A stretch of DNA of 64,000 bases from JBCCGI01 sp039029355. GTDB taxonomy: Bacteria > Planctomycetota > UBA1135 > GCA-002686595. Location: positions 39,775 through 103,774 of the forward strand of contig JBCCGI010000022.1 in the NCBI GenBank assembly GCA_039029355.1, given 5' to 3'. The notes beneath the pieces are model-generated. The model was not told the DNA's origin. It saw only the letters and a list, made by a program, of their open reading frames with translations, and ran no database searches. The position numbers and the translations under genes are program-made. This document shows, in pieces, positions 18,043-27,272 of this stretch (within the stretch, counting starts at the first letter, position 1; each line of letters starts with the position of its first letter).

Positions 18043-18066
18043 CTGCTGACAGCACGCTGTCAGCAG
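18043..18066. promoter_or_regulatory. 24-bp palindrome, likely operator of the VOC/WYL-regulator pair
   Basis: Perfect 11-base arms ctgctgacagc and gctgtcagcag are separated by two bases (ac). The site lies 71 bases upstream of the VOC gene start and 12 bases after the stop of the FGE-like gene. A WYL/YafY-type regulator gene sits two genes downstream, and such regulators commonly bind inverted TGACAG-type repeats near their own operon. The T-tract needed for a terminator is absent, so an operator is more likely. Confidence 0.6.
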
Positions 18067-18137
18067 GGCGGCTCTACAACCGGCGCAGCCAAGGCGGCGC
18101 ACTCCGCGTCGCCATCCACCCAGAGGGAACCACCGTC

Positions 18138-18518
18138 ATGCACGCCAAGCGCTTCTATCCCCTGTTCCTCACCGCCAAGCTGGGCGAGACCAAGGCCTTC
18201 TACGTCGAGCACTTCGGCTTCGAGGTCGCGATGGAGAACGAGCGGTACGTCGACCTCGTGAACGGCCCGTCCAAGCTCGGCTTCATGGACCCGACCGGCG
18301 AGGGCGCGCCCACCGCGCGCGGAGAGGGCCTCTACTTCTGCCTCGAAGTCGCCGACGTCGACGCCGAGCACCGCCGCCTGACCGAGGCGGGCCTGCGCTT
18401 CGAGAGCGCGCCCGAGGACAAGCCCTGGGGCGACCGCTGCGCCGTCCTCAGCGACCCGAACGGCGTGCGCGTCTATCTCTACCGCCCGCTCGTGGAAAGC
18501 GAGCCCGCGGTCCGTTAG
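18138..18518 (+). CDS. VOC (glyoxalase/bleomycin-resistance/dioxygenase) superfamily protein
   Basis: A 126-residue single VOC domain made of two beta-alpha-beta-beta-beta halves: FYPLFLTAKLGETKAFYVEHFGFEV in the first and GLYFCLEVADVDAEHRRLTEAGLRF...GDRCAVLSDPNGVRVYLYRP in the second. The usual metal ligands (His near the first strand, Glu near the last) are not obvious, so an isomerase activity is not claimed. The gene is directly followed, ten bases after its stop, by a WYL-domain regulator and preceded by the palindrome, a pairing often seen where the regulator controls the VOC gene. Confidence 0.88.
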   Translation: MHAKRFYPLFLTAKLGETKAFYVEHFGFEVAMENERYVDLVNGPSKLGFMDPTGEGAPTARGEGLYFCLEVADVDAEHRRLTEAGLRFESAPEDKPWGDRCAVLSDPNGVRVYLYRPLVESEPAVR

Positions 18519-18528
18519 ACCGGCTCCT

Positions 18529-19218
18529 ATGCGTCGTGCCGACCGGCTCTTCCAGATCGTCCAGCTCCTGCGCGGGCGGCGCGTCGTCACCGCGTCGGAG
18601 CTCGCCCAGGAGCTGGAGGTCTCGCTGCGCACGATCTACCGCGACGTGGCGGACCTGCTCGCCAGCGGCGTGCCGATCGAGGGCGAGGCCGGGGTGGGCT
18701 ACTGCCTGCCGCGCGGCTTCGATCTGCCGCCGCTGATGTTCGACGAGGACGAGCTTGAGGCGCTCGTGCTCGGCGCGCGCATGGTCGAAGCCTGGGCCGA
18801 CCGTGCGCTCGCCCGCCGCGCGCGCAGCATGCTGGCAAAGATCGAGGCGGTGCTCCCCGAGCGCCTGCGTCCGCGACTGGAGCGCGTCGAGCTCTTCGCG
18901 CCGAGCTTCCACGTCGACGAGGGGATGAAGGCGAGCCTCGAGGCCTTCCGCCGCGCCACGGACGCGCGGCGCAAGCTGCGCTTCGCCTACACCGACAAGT
19001 CCGGCGCCGCCTCAGAACGGACGGTGCGGCCCCTGGCGCTCGTCTTCTGGGGCTCGGCCTGGACCGCGACCGGCTGGTGCGAGCTGCGGAGCGACTTCCG
19101 CAGCTTCTCGCCCGAGCGGATGCGCGAGGTCGAGGTGCTCGACGAGGTCTTCGAGCAAGAGGCCGGCAAGGACTGGCCGGCGTTCCTCGCGCGTATCGAG
19201 GCCGAGCACGGCGGATAG
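18529..19218 (+). CDS. WYL-domain transcriptional regulator (YafY/DeoR-type HTH)
   Basis: A 229-residue regulator with an N-terminal winged helix-turn-helix (residues about 1-60: RLFQIVQLLRGRRVVTASELAQELEVSLRTIYRDVADLLASG, the R-T-I-Y-R-D-V recognition helix of the YafY group), a helical linker, and a C-terminal WYL domain (about 145-210: KLRFAYTDKSGAASERTVRPLALVFWGSAWTATGWCELRSDFRSFSPERM). The W-Y-L signature is altered to V-F-W. It is co-transcribed with the VOC gene and probably binds the 18043-18066 palindrome, controlling both genes; the effector is unknown. Confidence 0.9.
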   Translation: MRRADRLFQIVQLLRGRRVVTASELAQELEVSLRTIYRDVADLLASGVPIEGEAGVGYCLPRGFDLPPLMFDEDELEALVLGARMVEAWADRALARRARSMLAKIEAVLPERLRPRLERVELFAPSFHVDEGMKASLEAFRRATDARRKLRFAYTDKSGAASERTVRPLALVFWGSAWTATGWCELRSDFRSFSPERMREVEVLDEVFEQEAGKDWPAFLARIEAEHGG

Positions 19219-19226
19219 CGCGCGCC

Positions 19227-20225
19227 CTACGCGGCGCAGACGTGGTCGCGCCCCTCCTCGAACCCCATCTCGGCCAGCGCGGCGCGCACGAGCGCGCGCG
19301 GCTCGGCGTGAGCGACCGAGACGACGATGCGCGTCCCGCGCAGCTCCGCCAGCGCGGCGGGCGGCACGACCTCGGCGCCTTGGATGCGCTTGCCCAACCG
19401 GCGGGGGTGCACCTCGACGATGTGCGTCGGCCGCTTGCCGTGCGCGACGAGCTCGCGGCTCAGCGCGCGGCCGGTGGCGCCGTAGCCCCAGAGGACGTAG
19501 TCGTCCGAACCTTCGAGGAAGTGCTGCGCCAGGAAGTGCGCGCGGCAGCGCTGGAAGGCGGCGGTCGTGTAGGCGGGCGACGAGCGCGACAGGCTGCCCG
19601 GCCGCAGGCGCCAGGCGAGGAGGCGCTCCGGCACCATGCCGAGCGGAAGCCGCTCGGCGATGACCAGGCGCAGGAAGAGATCCCAGTCCTCCGGCCACCC
19701 GCGGTCGCGCCACCCGCCGATGCGCCGCAGCACCGCGGCGCGCAGCAGCAGCGTCGGGTGGCCGACCGGCATCTCGATCCACGCGTCGCGCGCGAGGTCC
19801 TGCGGCTCGCGCGCGCCGTGGAGCCAGCGCTCGTAGGCGCGCATCCCGCCCCCCACCGCGGAGCGCGGGAAGTAGCGCGCGTGGCAACCGACGCCGGCCC
19901 AGCCCGGATGGGCCTCGAGCGCCTGCACCTGACGCGCAAGACGCCGCGAGCGCATCAGGTCGTCGGCGTCGAGCACAGCGACCAGCTCGCCGCGGCAGGC
20001 CGCGAGGCCGGCGTTGCGCGCCGGAGCCGCACCCCGCGGCGGCGTTCGCACCAGGCGGAAGCGCGGATCGTCGGGCAGGCTCGGCCGCACCCGCGAACCG
20101 TCGTCGACCACGACGCACTCCCAGTCGAGAAACGTCTGGCGCGCCACCGAGCGCAGCGTCGCCGGGAGCGTCGCCTCCGCGTCGCGCGCTGCGACCAGTA
20201 CCGAGACGCGGGGAGCAGCGGACAT
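19227..20225 (-). CDS. Family 2 glycosyltransferase with C-terminal NAD-binding-like segment
   Basis: A 332-residue protein started at the ATG at 20225 (an ATG 41 codons upstream gives a poor leader). Residues 5-110 are a GT-A domain: VSVLVAARDAEATLPATLRSVARQ, CVVVDDGS, and the D-x-D-like metal site AVLDADDLM; acceptor-region motif WPEDWDLFLRL follows at about 195. The last 80 residues (YVLWGYGATGRALSRELVAHGKRPTHIVEVHPRRLGKRI) look like a small Rossmann segment of the kind fused to some GT2 enzymes. It likely transfers a sugar to an extracellular glycan or lipid precursor in the cytoplasm; no cluster of glycan genes accompanies it. It converges with the WYL regulator. Confidence 0.82.
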   Translation of the reverse strand: MSAAPRVSVLVAARDAEATLPATLRSVARQTFLDWECVVVDDGSRVRPSLPDDPRFRLVRTPPRGAAPARNAGLAACRGELVAVLDADDLMRSRRLARQVQALEAHPGWAGVGCHARYFPRSAVGGGMRAYERWLHGAREPQDLARDAWIEMPVGHPTLLLRAAVLRRIGGWRDRGWPEDWDLFLRLVIAERLPLGMVPERLLAWRLRPGSLSRSSPAYTTAAFQRCRAHFLAQHFLEGSDDYVLWGYGATGRALSRELVAHGKRPTHIVEVHPRRLGKRIQGAEVVPPAALAELRGTRIVVSVAHAEPRALVRAALAEMGFEEGRDHVCAA

Positions 20226-20279
20226 CGGCGGGGATTCTAGCTGCGGCCCGGGTCGGGCGCGGAAAACGCGGCGACAAGA

Positions 20280-20354
20280 AGCCCCTCCGCCTGGGCGAGG
20301 ACAACGCCTGTCGGCGGCGTTAGCTCGCGCGAAAAAGCGCCCAGCCAAGGGGCT
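20280..20354. other. Possible structured RNA element in divergent intergenic region
   Basis: Within the 274 bases between the divergent glycosyltransferase and hybrid kinase starts, nested pairing is visible: agcccct (20280-20286) with aggggct (20348-20354), ctgggcg (20291-20297) with cgcccag (20338-20344), and an inner aacgcc (20303-20308) with ggcgtt (20316-20321). A further gcgc-gaaaaa-gcgc hairpin overlaps the second helix and would compete with it. Strand and role are unknown; a 5' leader element of either gene, or chance pairing in GC-rich DNA, are both possible. No known riboswitch class was recognised. Confidence 0.3.
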
Positions 20355-20499
20355 CCGCGCGACGACGACACGCCCGGCCAGGCGGCGGCAAGACCCTGCC
20401 GGGCGGGCTCAACCTAGGGATCTCCCGCGGGCGCCCCGCGGTCCGCTCGCCCCGCGCGCCAGGCGCTTCGCTATGCTGCACCCTGCTCGCTGGCCCGCG

Positions 20500-23400
20500 A
20501 TGATGCGCTCCCCCCTAACGCACCGCGACTGCGAACGACCCACCGAGCCCCACCGCTACATCGCGGCCGCGGTGCTATTGGCGCTCTGCCTGCTGGCGCC
20601 GCGGGCGCTGGGTCAGCGCTACCACGTTCACACGTACACCGCGGTCGACGGGCTGCCCAGCACGTCGGCGTACGACGTCGTCCAGGACGCCGAGGGGCTG
20701 CTCTGGTTCTCGACGCGCGCCGGCGTCACCTCCTACGACGGCGGCGGTTGGCGGGGCTTCGGCCCCGACGACGGGCTGACGCTGGAGACCAACGGCCTGC
20801 TGGAGGTCGCCTCCGACGGCGCGCTCTGGGTGGCGGCACGCCACGCCCCGCTCGCGGCGGCGCGCTGGGACGGCGAGGCGTGGACCGAGACGCCACGCCA
20901 CGCGCTGCGCGGCAGCGTCGGCGTGGTCGCCTTCGCGGTCGATGCGCCGACCGGCGCGGCCTACGTCGCGCTCGGCTCGCACGGCCTGTGGTGCCACGCC
21001 GACGGCGCGTGGAGCCAGGTCATGCTCGGCGGCGAGCGCACGGCGGCCAAGGCGATCGAGGTGTTCGGCCGCGACCTCTACGTCGGGACCGGCGACGGCC
21101 TTCTGCGGCTGCCCCTCGACGACGGCTCGCCGCGCGCCGTGCCGATCGAGGGGCTGCCGGCGGGCCCGGTGCGCGCGCTCGCGGCGGAGCCCGGCCGCCT
21201 GTGGGTCGCGAGCAGCGACTGGCTCGCGCGCGGCGACGGCGAGCGGTTCACGCTGCACTCGACCGCGCTGCCGGGCGACGGGCCCAAGCCGCACCTGCCG
21301 GTCGCGCTCGAGCCCGACGGCGCCGGCGGCGCGCTGCTGGGCAGCATCGAGTGGCTCGCGTGGACGCTGGCCGGCGGAGAAGCGCGGCGCCTCGGCCTGC
21401 AGAGCGGCCTGCTGTCGGTCGGCGCCGCCGGCATCCACCGCGACCGCGAGGGCAACCTCTGGATCGCGAGCCCACGCGGCGTATCGAAGATCGTCAGCCG
21501 GCGCTTCGAGAGCTGGACCGCCGAGCACGGGTTGTTCGAGGACGAGGTGACGGCCGTGCTCGAGCGCGCTGACGGCACGATCGTCCTCGGCCACGGCGGC
21601 GGGCTGACCTTCCTCGGCGACGAGCCGCGGACGATCACCTTCGAGGGCGGGACGCTGGAGTCGCGTGTGATGGACCTGGTCGAGGATTCCGCGGGCACGC
21701 TGTGGGTCGCCGCGAGCCTGCACGGACTGCTCGAGCTCGCTCCGAACGGCGAAGCACGCTGGCACCGGCGCTCGCGGCCGGCCTACTTCTCGGCCCTGCA
21801 CGCCACCGGCCCGGGCGAGCTGTGGGTCGGCACCGGCACCGCGCTGCTGCGCTACTCGCACGGGTTCTTCGAAGACCTCGGGCTGAGCGGTCCGCAGCGC
21901 TTGGTCGACCGCCGGCTGTCGGTGCGGCGCCTGGAGGGCGCCCGCGACGGCGGGACCTTCATCGCGACCGCCGGCTCCGGGCTGATGTACCGCGGTCCGG
22001 ACCGCGACGGCGGCGAGCTCTGGCACTGGCGCGCCAAGGGCCGGGCGCGCAGCACCTACTGCGTGTCCGAGCGCCCCGGCGGCGAGCTGTGGGTCGGCAC
22101 CTCCGCCGGCCTGCACGTGGCGCGGCGCGACGGGAAGACGCTCGAGCCGCTGGAGCTCGACGGACGCGTGGTCGACAGCCCGGTCTACTTCCTGCTGGAC
22201 GGCCCCGCCGGCGAGACCTGGATCGGCACCGACCACGGCGTGCAGCGCCTCGACCCGGACGGGTTGCGCTCCTTCGGACCGGAGAGCGGTCTCGCCGGCC
22301 TGGAGACCAACCGCGACGCCGCGATCGTCGACCGCGACGGCGCGGTCTGGATCGGAACCGAGGGCGGCGTGTCGGTGTACGACCCGCGGCGCGACCCGCC
22401 GCCGGCCGCGGGGCCGGCGCTGGCGCTCCTCTCGCTCGAGTCCGGCGGCACCGAGTATCCCCTCTCCGGCCCGCGCGCCGCAGGCGGGGCGATCGAGCTC
22501 GCCTCGAACGCCGGGCTGGTGATTCGCTTCTCCGCGATCTCCTTCGTCGACGAGACGCGCGTATCGTTCGAGTACCGCATCGATGGCTTGGACGGCGGTT
22601 GGACCTCTCCGGCGCAGCTGCCGACCCGCGAGCTGCGCATCGCCAGCCTCGCGCCCGGCGCCTACCGGCTGCACCTGCGCGCGACCGACGTAAACGGCGA
22701 GGTGAGCGCGACCGCGACCTCGCCCGAGCTCATCGTGCGCGGGCCGCTCTGGACGCGCCCCTGGTTCGTCGCGCTCGGCGTCCTGCTGGTGGCGCTGGTG
22801 GTCGGGGGCCGCGTGCGGCTCGCCGCCGAGCGCCGACACGGACGCTCGCTCGAGCTGGAGGTCCGCCGCCGCACGGCGCAGCTGGCCGACTCCGAGCGGG
22901 CGGTGCGCGCCGACCGCGAGCGGCTGGCCGTCACGCTGGCCCGGATCGCCGACGGCGTCGTCACCACCGACTCCGAGCGCCGCGTAGTGCTCTGGAACCG
23001 CGCGGCCGAGATCATCACCGGGCGCGCGGCGGACGACGTGCGCGGGTTGCCCCTCGCGCGCGCGCTGGGGGCCGTCGACGACTCCGCGGACGGCTCGCCC
23101 GCGGGGCCGGGAGAGCTCGCGATCGAGTCCGTCGGAGGCACCCGACGTTGGATCGAGCTGTCCGAGGCCCGGCTGCTCGACGGCGCCGAAGCCTCGGTCA
23201 CGGTGTTCCGCGACACGACCGAGCGCCGCGCGCGCGAGACCGACCTCGCGCGCCAGCAACGCCTCGAGGCGCTGGGCATCCTGGCCGGCGGGATCGCGCA
23301 CGACTTCAACAACTACCTGACCGTGATCCTCGGCACCGTCGGGAGCATGCTGCGGGTCGAGGAGCTCAGCCCCGAGGTACGCGAGGAGCTGTCGTACGTC

Positions 23401-24405
23401 GAGAACGCCACCGACCGGGCGCGCTCGCTCACCCAGCAGCTCCTGACCTTCTCGAAGGGCGGCACGCCGGTGCGCAAGGCGGTGTCGCTGGAGCGCGTCG
23501 TGCGCGACACCACGTCGTTCGCGCTCAGCGGCTCGGGCGTGCGCGGGGAGGTCACGATCGAGGAGGACCTCTGGAACGCGAACGCCGACGAGGGCCAGGT
23601 GGCCGAGGTGCTCCACAACCTGCTGCTCAACGCGCGGCAGGCGATGAACGGAAGCGGCTGCGTGCACGTGCGGGTCCGCAACCACGCCGCCGAGCCCGAC
23701 GGCGAGCACCCCCAGCGCTCGATCGAGGTCGAGGTCGAGGACGAGGGCCCGGGCATCCCGGCCGAGGACCAGGCGCGGATCTTCGACCCCTTCTTCACGC
23801 GCCGCAAGGGGGGCAGCGGCCTGGGGCTCGCGGTCGCGTACTCGGTCGTGAAGCGCCACGCGGGCTCGATCACGGTCGAGTCGGTCGAGGGTCGCGGGGC
23901 GCTGTTCCGCCTCCGGTTGCCGGCCTCGGCGGGCGAGTCGGGCAGCGCCGAGCTCCCCCGCCCGCGCGCTCCCCACCCGTCCCCCGGCGGCGGCCTCGCG
24001 CGCGTCCTGGTGATGGACGATGAGCCGGACGTGCGCGCGGTCGCCACGCGCATCCTCGAGCACGGCGGCTACCTCCCCTCCACCGCGACGCACGGCGAGG
24101 AGGCGGTCAAGCTCTACAGCGCCGCCCTGGCGGCGGGGGCGGGCTTCGACGCGGTGCTGATGGACCTGACCGTGGCGGGCGGCATGGGCGGCCGCGAGGC
24201 GACCGACCGGCTGCTGGCCCTGGACCCCGACGCGCGCGTGATCGCGATGAGCGGCTACTCCAACGACGAGGTGCTCGCCGAGTACCGCCGCTTCGGCTTC
24301 TGCGCCCGCCTGCCCAAGCCCTTCCGCAGCGAGCGCTTGCTGGAGGTGCTCGGCGACGTGCTGACCGAGGCCGACCACGCCACCGAGGGGGCGGGTCCGG
24401 CCTGA
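20500..24405 (+). CDS. Giant hybrid sensor kinase: periplasmic two-propeller sensor, Y_Y_Y, PAS, HisKA, HATPase, receiver
   Basis: About 1301 residues from the ATG at 20500 (20473 and 20503 are alternatives). Signal anchor at about 19-38; periplasmic Reg_prop propeller blades from 40 to 650 (EGLLWFSTRAGVTSYDGGGW, EGNLWIASPRGVSKI, GAVWIGTEGGVSVYD); Y_Y_Y domain at about 660-745; membrane helix at about 754-770; PAS at about 800-910; HisKA with His934 in LAGGIAHDFNNYLTVILG; HATPase with VLHNLLLNARQAM and GSGLGLAVAYSVVKRH; receiver at about 1168-1290 with Asp1222 in AVLMDLTVAGGMGG. This is the architecture of Bacteroidota polysaccharide-sensing HTCS proteins, but without an AraC output, so phosphate must pass to another regulator. 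The ligand is unknown. Confidence 0.92.
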   Translation: MMRSPLTHRDCERPTEPHRYIAAAVLLALCLLAPRALGQRYHVHTYTAVDGLPSTSAYDVVQDAEGLLWFSTRAGVTSYDGGGWRGFGPDDGLTLETNGLLEVASDGALWVAARHAPLAAARWDGEAWTETPRHALRGSVGVVAFAVDAPTGAAYVALGSHGLWCHADGAWSQVMLGGERTAAKAIEVFGRDLYVGTGDGLLRLPLDDGSPRAVPIEGLPAGPVRALAAEPGRLWVASSDWLARGDGERFTLHSTALPGDGPKPHLPVALEPDGAGGALLGSIEWLAWTLAGGEARRLGLQSGLLSVGAAGIHRDREGNLWIASPRGVSKIVSRRFESWTAEHGLFEDEVTAVLERADGTIVLGHGGGLTFLGDEPRTITFEGGTLESRVMDLVEDSAGTLWVAASLHGLLELAPNGEARWHRRSRPAYFSALHATGPGELWVGTGTALLRYSHGFFEDLGLSGPQRLVDRRLSVRRLEGARDGGTFIATAGSGLMYRGPDRDGGELWHWRAKGRARSTYCVSERPGGELWVGTSAGLHVARRDGKTLEPLELDGRVVDSPVYFLLDGPAGETWIGTDHGVQRLDPDGLRSFGPESGLAGLETNRDAAIVDRDGAVWIGTEGGVSVYDPRRDPPPAAGPALALLSLESGGTEYPLSGPRAAGGAIELASNAGLVIRFSAISFVDETRVSFEYRIDGLDGGWTSPAQLPTRELRIASLAPGAYRLHLRATDVNGEVSATATSPELIVRGPLWTRPWFVALGVLLVALVVGGRVRLAAERRHGRSLELEVRRRTAQLADSERAVRADRERLAVTLARIADGVVTTDSERRVVLWNRAAEIITGRAADDVRGLPLARALGAVDDSADGSPAGPGELAIESVGGTRRWIELSEARLLDGAEASVTVFRDTTERRARETDLARQQRLEALGILAGGIAHDFNNYLTVILGTVGSMLRVEELSPEVREELSYVENATDRARSLTQQLLTFSKGGTPVRKAVSLERVVRDTTSFALSGSGVRGEVTIEEDLWNANADEGQVAEVLHNLLLNARQAMNGSGCVHVRVRNHAAEPDGEHPQRSIEVEVEDEGPGIPAEDQARIFDPFFTRRKGGSGLGLAVAYSVVKRHAGSITVESVEGRGALFRLRLPASAGESGSAELPRPRAPHPSPGGGLARVLVMDDEPDVRAVATRILEHGGYLPSTATHGEEAVKLYSAALAAGAGFDAVLMDLTVAGGMGGREATDRLLALDPDARVIAMSGYSNDEVLAEYRRFGFCARLPKPFRSERLLEVLGDVLTEADHATEGAGPA

Positions 24406-24590
24406 ACGGCGGCGCCGACCGCGTTTCGCCTGCGGAGCGCCGCGCGCCGCAGGCGGGCACCCGCGGCGCGGCGCGACGGTCGCGCGCGGCGCGGCATCCC
24501 GCTGGCGGCAAGAGCGCCGCCCCCACGCCGCGCCCGGCCCCACTCCCCCGGGGGCCGGCCGACTTCCCCCCGCTCCCAGGACGACCGGAC

Positions 24591-27272
24591 ATGTGCCCGC
24601 GAGCTTCCCGGCTGGCCCGCCTCGGCGGGCTCCTCGTACTCCTGACCTCGCCCCTCGCCGCCGCGCCGCAAAGCGGACGGGTCGCCGAGGACGGCGACCT
24701 GAAGCCGGTCGCCGAGGCCCTGGGCGCCTACGTCGAAGCCCGCGCGGAGGCGCTCGACATCGACGGCGCACGCGCCGAGCTGACCGAGGCCCTCGACGCG
24801 CTGCGCGCCGAGCTGGGACAGGAACCGCTGCGCCTCGGCGCCGACCTCTCCCGGGCGGTGTGGCTCTCGCGCCGCTACCACAAGCGCAAGCCGCGCCGCG
24901 GCAAGGTCACCGACGACGCCTTCGAGGGCGGGAGCTTCGCGGCCGGTGAGCTGGGCTACGCCTACCACCTGCCGAAGGATTACGACCCGCGGCGGAGCAC
25001 CTACCCCCTGCTGCTCGCGCTGCCGGACGAGGGCGAGCGGCCCTCGGACCACATCCGCGCACGCTGGATCCACCGCGAGCTCCTGGACGGCGTCGTGCTG
25101 GTGTCGCCCGCGATGCCCGCGGCGAGCGAGGACTGGGACCGCGTGCAGGTCGACGGGCGCCCGGGCGGGCTCAGCCACGCGCTGACGGCGCTGCGCGTCG
25201 CCTCCGAGCGCTTCGCGGTCGACTTCGACCGCGTGTTCGTCGCCGGGCACGGCAAGAGCGTCCCGGCGGCAATCGCGGCCGGCAACTACGGCCCGCAGCG
25301 CTTCGCCGGCGTGATCGGCCGCGCCGGAGACGCCGGGGAGCTCGCGCCCGACAACTTCCGCAACCTGCCCACGCTCTTCGCCGGCGGCGGGGCGAAGGCC
25401 GCCGCGTTCGCCGGAGGCGTGCTGGAGCGCGGCTTCGACAACTGCACGCTCGCCGCCGCGGGCGACGAGCGTGAGGTGTGGAAGTGGATGCAGCGCACCG
25501 TCCGCCCGTCGTCCCCCGACACCGTCGAGCTGAAGGCCGGCAACCCGTTCCCGACGCGGGCCTACTGGCTGCGGATCGCGCCCTCCGACCCCGAGGCCCG
25601 GGCCGAGGCGCGCGTCGAGCGCAGCACGAACACCGTCTACCTCGACGCGGACGGGGTGACGCACGTCACGCTCTACCTCAACGACGCACTCCTGGACCTC
25701 GGGCGCGCGGTGACCATCGTCGGCAACGGCGTGCGCGAGGAGCGTACGTTCCGGCGCAGCCTGGGAACGACGCTCGACCTGCTGCACGACGGCACGAGCG
25801 ACCCCGCGTGCGTGTACGTCGCCGAGGCGGTGATCGAGGTCGGCGAAGAGGAAGAGGACGGCCCGGTCGACTGGACCGCCCGCCGCGACGCCGAGTACGA
25901 GCGCCGGCTCGACGAGGCACAGAAGAGCGCAAGCAAGCTCTGGGAGCTGCACGAGTGGTGCGCCTCGTCCGATCGGCCGCGCCAGGCACGCCTCGCCCTC
26001 GAGCGCCTGCTGCGCCGCGAGCCCGACCACGCCGAGGCCCGCGCCGCGCTCGGACACCGCCGGTTCGGCGAGCACTGGCTGGCGTCCGCGGAGGCCGCCG
26101 AGCGCTTCGAGCGCGGCCAACAGGACGCCACAGCCGAGGCCAGGGGCCACGTCAAGCACAAGACGCTCTGGCTGCACCCGGCCGACCGCGAGCGGGTTTC
26201 CAAGGGCCTCACCAAGGACTGGATCGACGGGGTGTGGCTCAACGCCCGCGACCGGCGCCGCGTGACCCAGGGCTGGGCGCGCCAGGACCTCGCGTGGATC
26301 CCGGCCAAGGAGGCGCTGCAGGTCGACCGCGGGCTCTTCCTGGTGAACGACGAGTGGCTGACCCTCGCCGCCGCCAACCGCCGCCGCGCGAAGATCGACG
26401 CGATGTGGCGCATCCCGTGCGGCGACGTGCTGGTGCACTCCACCGCCGACCGCGAGGTGGCGCGGCGCGCAGCCGAGGAGATGTCGCGCGCGATCGACGA
26501 CCTGCGCCTGGCCTTCGGCGTCGAGCCACCGCTCCCGCTCCCGGTCGCGGTCCTGCGCGACGAGGAGCAGTACGACCGCTTCGCGTTCGGCGACCCCGAC
26601 GGACGGCGGCGCGCGACCCACGCCGGGCGGCTGCACGCCCTGCACAGCGCCTTCTTCGCCGAGAGCTGGTTCCCGCCCGAGGACGGCAGGCGCACGTACC
26701 GCGGCATGGGCGTGTGCTACTGGGACCCGCTCGCCCCCCACGGCGACCTCTACGGCGTGCACTCCGCGCGGCTCGCGGTCGGGCTCTCCTACGCCGATGC
26801 GATCGACCCCAGCCCGAAGGCCGTGCGCGGCGCGGCCGGCGACGGCCCGGGCCCCGAGTACTACGCGGACTTCCTGGCCGAGAAGAGGCTCCCCGGCTGG
26901 CTGCGCTACGGCGGAGCGGTGTACGCCGAGCGCTACTTCCGCGACCGGCGCGTGGGCCCGGACGGCGACCCGTGGTGGGCGCGCAAGTGGTCGGTCGACA
27001 ACCTGCGCAACCAGGGCGGCCTGCGGCCGCTCGACGAGGTCTTCGCGCTCGAGCTCGACCCGGGCCAGCGCGACGACGGGCGCAAGCTCCTGATCGAGGC
27101 CGGCCTGCTGCTCGCCTTCGCGATCGACGGCGGCTGCGAGCCGGTGAGCGCGGCCCACGCGGACCTCAAGCGCGCGCTGGCCGGCGACCGGCTGCACGCG
27201 AACGACGTGAAGGCCTTCGCGGCGGCGCTCGCGGCCCACGAGGGCGAGCTGCGCGCGTTCGCGGGGCTGTAG
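24591..27272 (+). CDS. Large exported protein with degenerate esterase-like and peptidase-like regions
   Basis: This 893-residue protein has a signal peptide (about 5-26). Residues about 120-305 follow an alpha/beta-hydrolase (feruloyl-esterase/PHB-depolymerase) plan: YHLPKDYDPRRSTYPLLLALP, then FDRVFVAGHGKSVPAAIAAGNY where an active enzyme has G-x-S-x-G; the nucleophile Ser is replaced by Gly, so the domain is probably inactive. The middle is helical and charged. The C-terminal third (from about 610) has the layout of planctomycete DUF1570-type zinc peptidases, with LPGWLRYGGAVYAERYF in place of P-x-W-x-x-E-G-x-A, but no H-E-x-x-H was found. A binding or scaffold role is inferred. It follows the kinase gene after about 185 bases. 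Confidence 0.72.
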   Translation: MCPRASRLARLGGLLVLLTSPLAAAPQSGRVAEDGDLKPVAEALGAYVEARAEALDIDGARAELTEALDALRAELGQEPLRLGADLSRAVWLSRRYHKRKPRRGKVTDDAFEGGSFAAGELGYAYHLPKDYDPRRSTYPLLLALPDEGERPSDHIRARWIHRELLDGVVLVSPAMPAASEDWDRVQVDGRPGGLSHALTALRVASERFAVDFDRVFVAGHGKSVPAAIAAGNYGPQRFAGVIGRAGDAGELAPDNFRNLPTLFAGGGAKAAAFAGGVLERGFDNCTLAAAGDEREVWKWMQRTVRPSSPDTVELKAGNPFPTRAYWLRIAPSDPEARAEARVERSTNTVYLDADGVTHVTLYLNDALLDLGRAVTIVGNGVREERTFRRSLGTTLDLLHDGTSDPACVYVAEAVIEVGEEEEDGPVDWTARRDAEYERRLDEAQKSASKLWELHEWCASSDRPRQARLALERLLRREPDHAEARAALGHRRFGEHWLASAEAAERFERGQQDATAEARGHVKHKTLWLHPADRERVSKGLTKDWIDGVWLNARDRRRVTQGWARQDLAWIPAKEALQVDRGLFLVNDEWLTLAAANRRRAKIDAMWRIPCGDVLVHSTADREVARRAAEEMSRAIDDLRLAFGVEPPLPLPVAVLRDEEQYDRFAFGDPDGRRRATHAGRLHALHSAFFAESWFPPEDGRRTYRGMGVCYWDPLAPHGDLYGVHSARLAVGLSYADAIDPSPKAVRGAAGDGPGPEYYADFLAEKRLPGWLRYGGAVYAERYFRDRRVGPDGDPWWARKWSVDNLRNQGGLRPLDEVFALELDPGQRDDGRKLLIEAGLLLAFAIDGGCEPVSAAHADLKRALAGDRLHANDVKAFAAALAAHEGELRAFAGL

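Noticed and set aside
18043..18066. Intrinsic terminator of the FGE-like gene
   Set aside because: The dyad has a two-base centre and no following T-run, so it fits an operator better.
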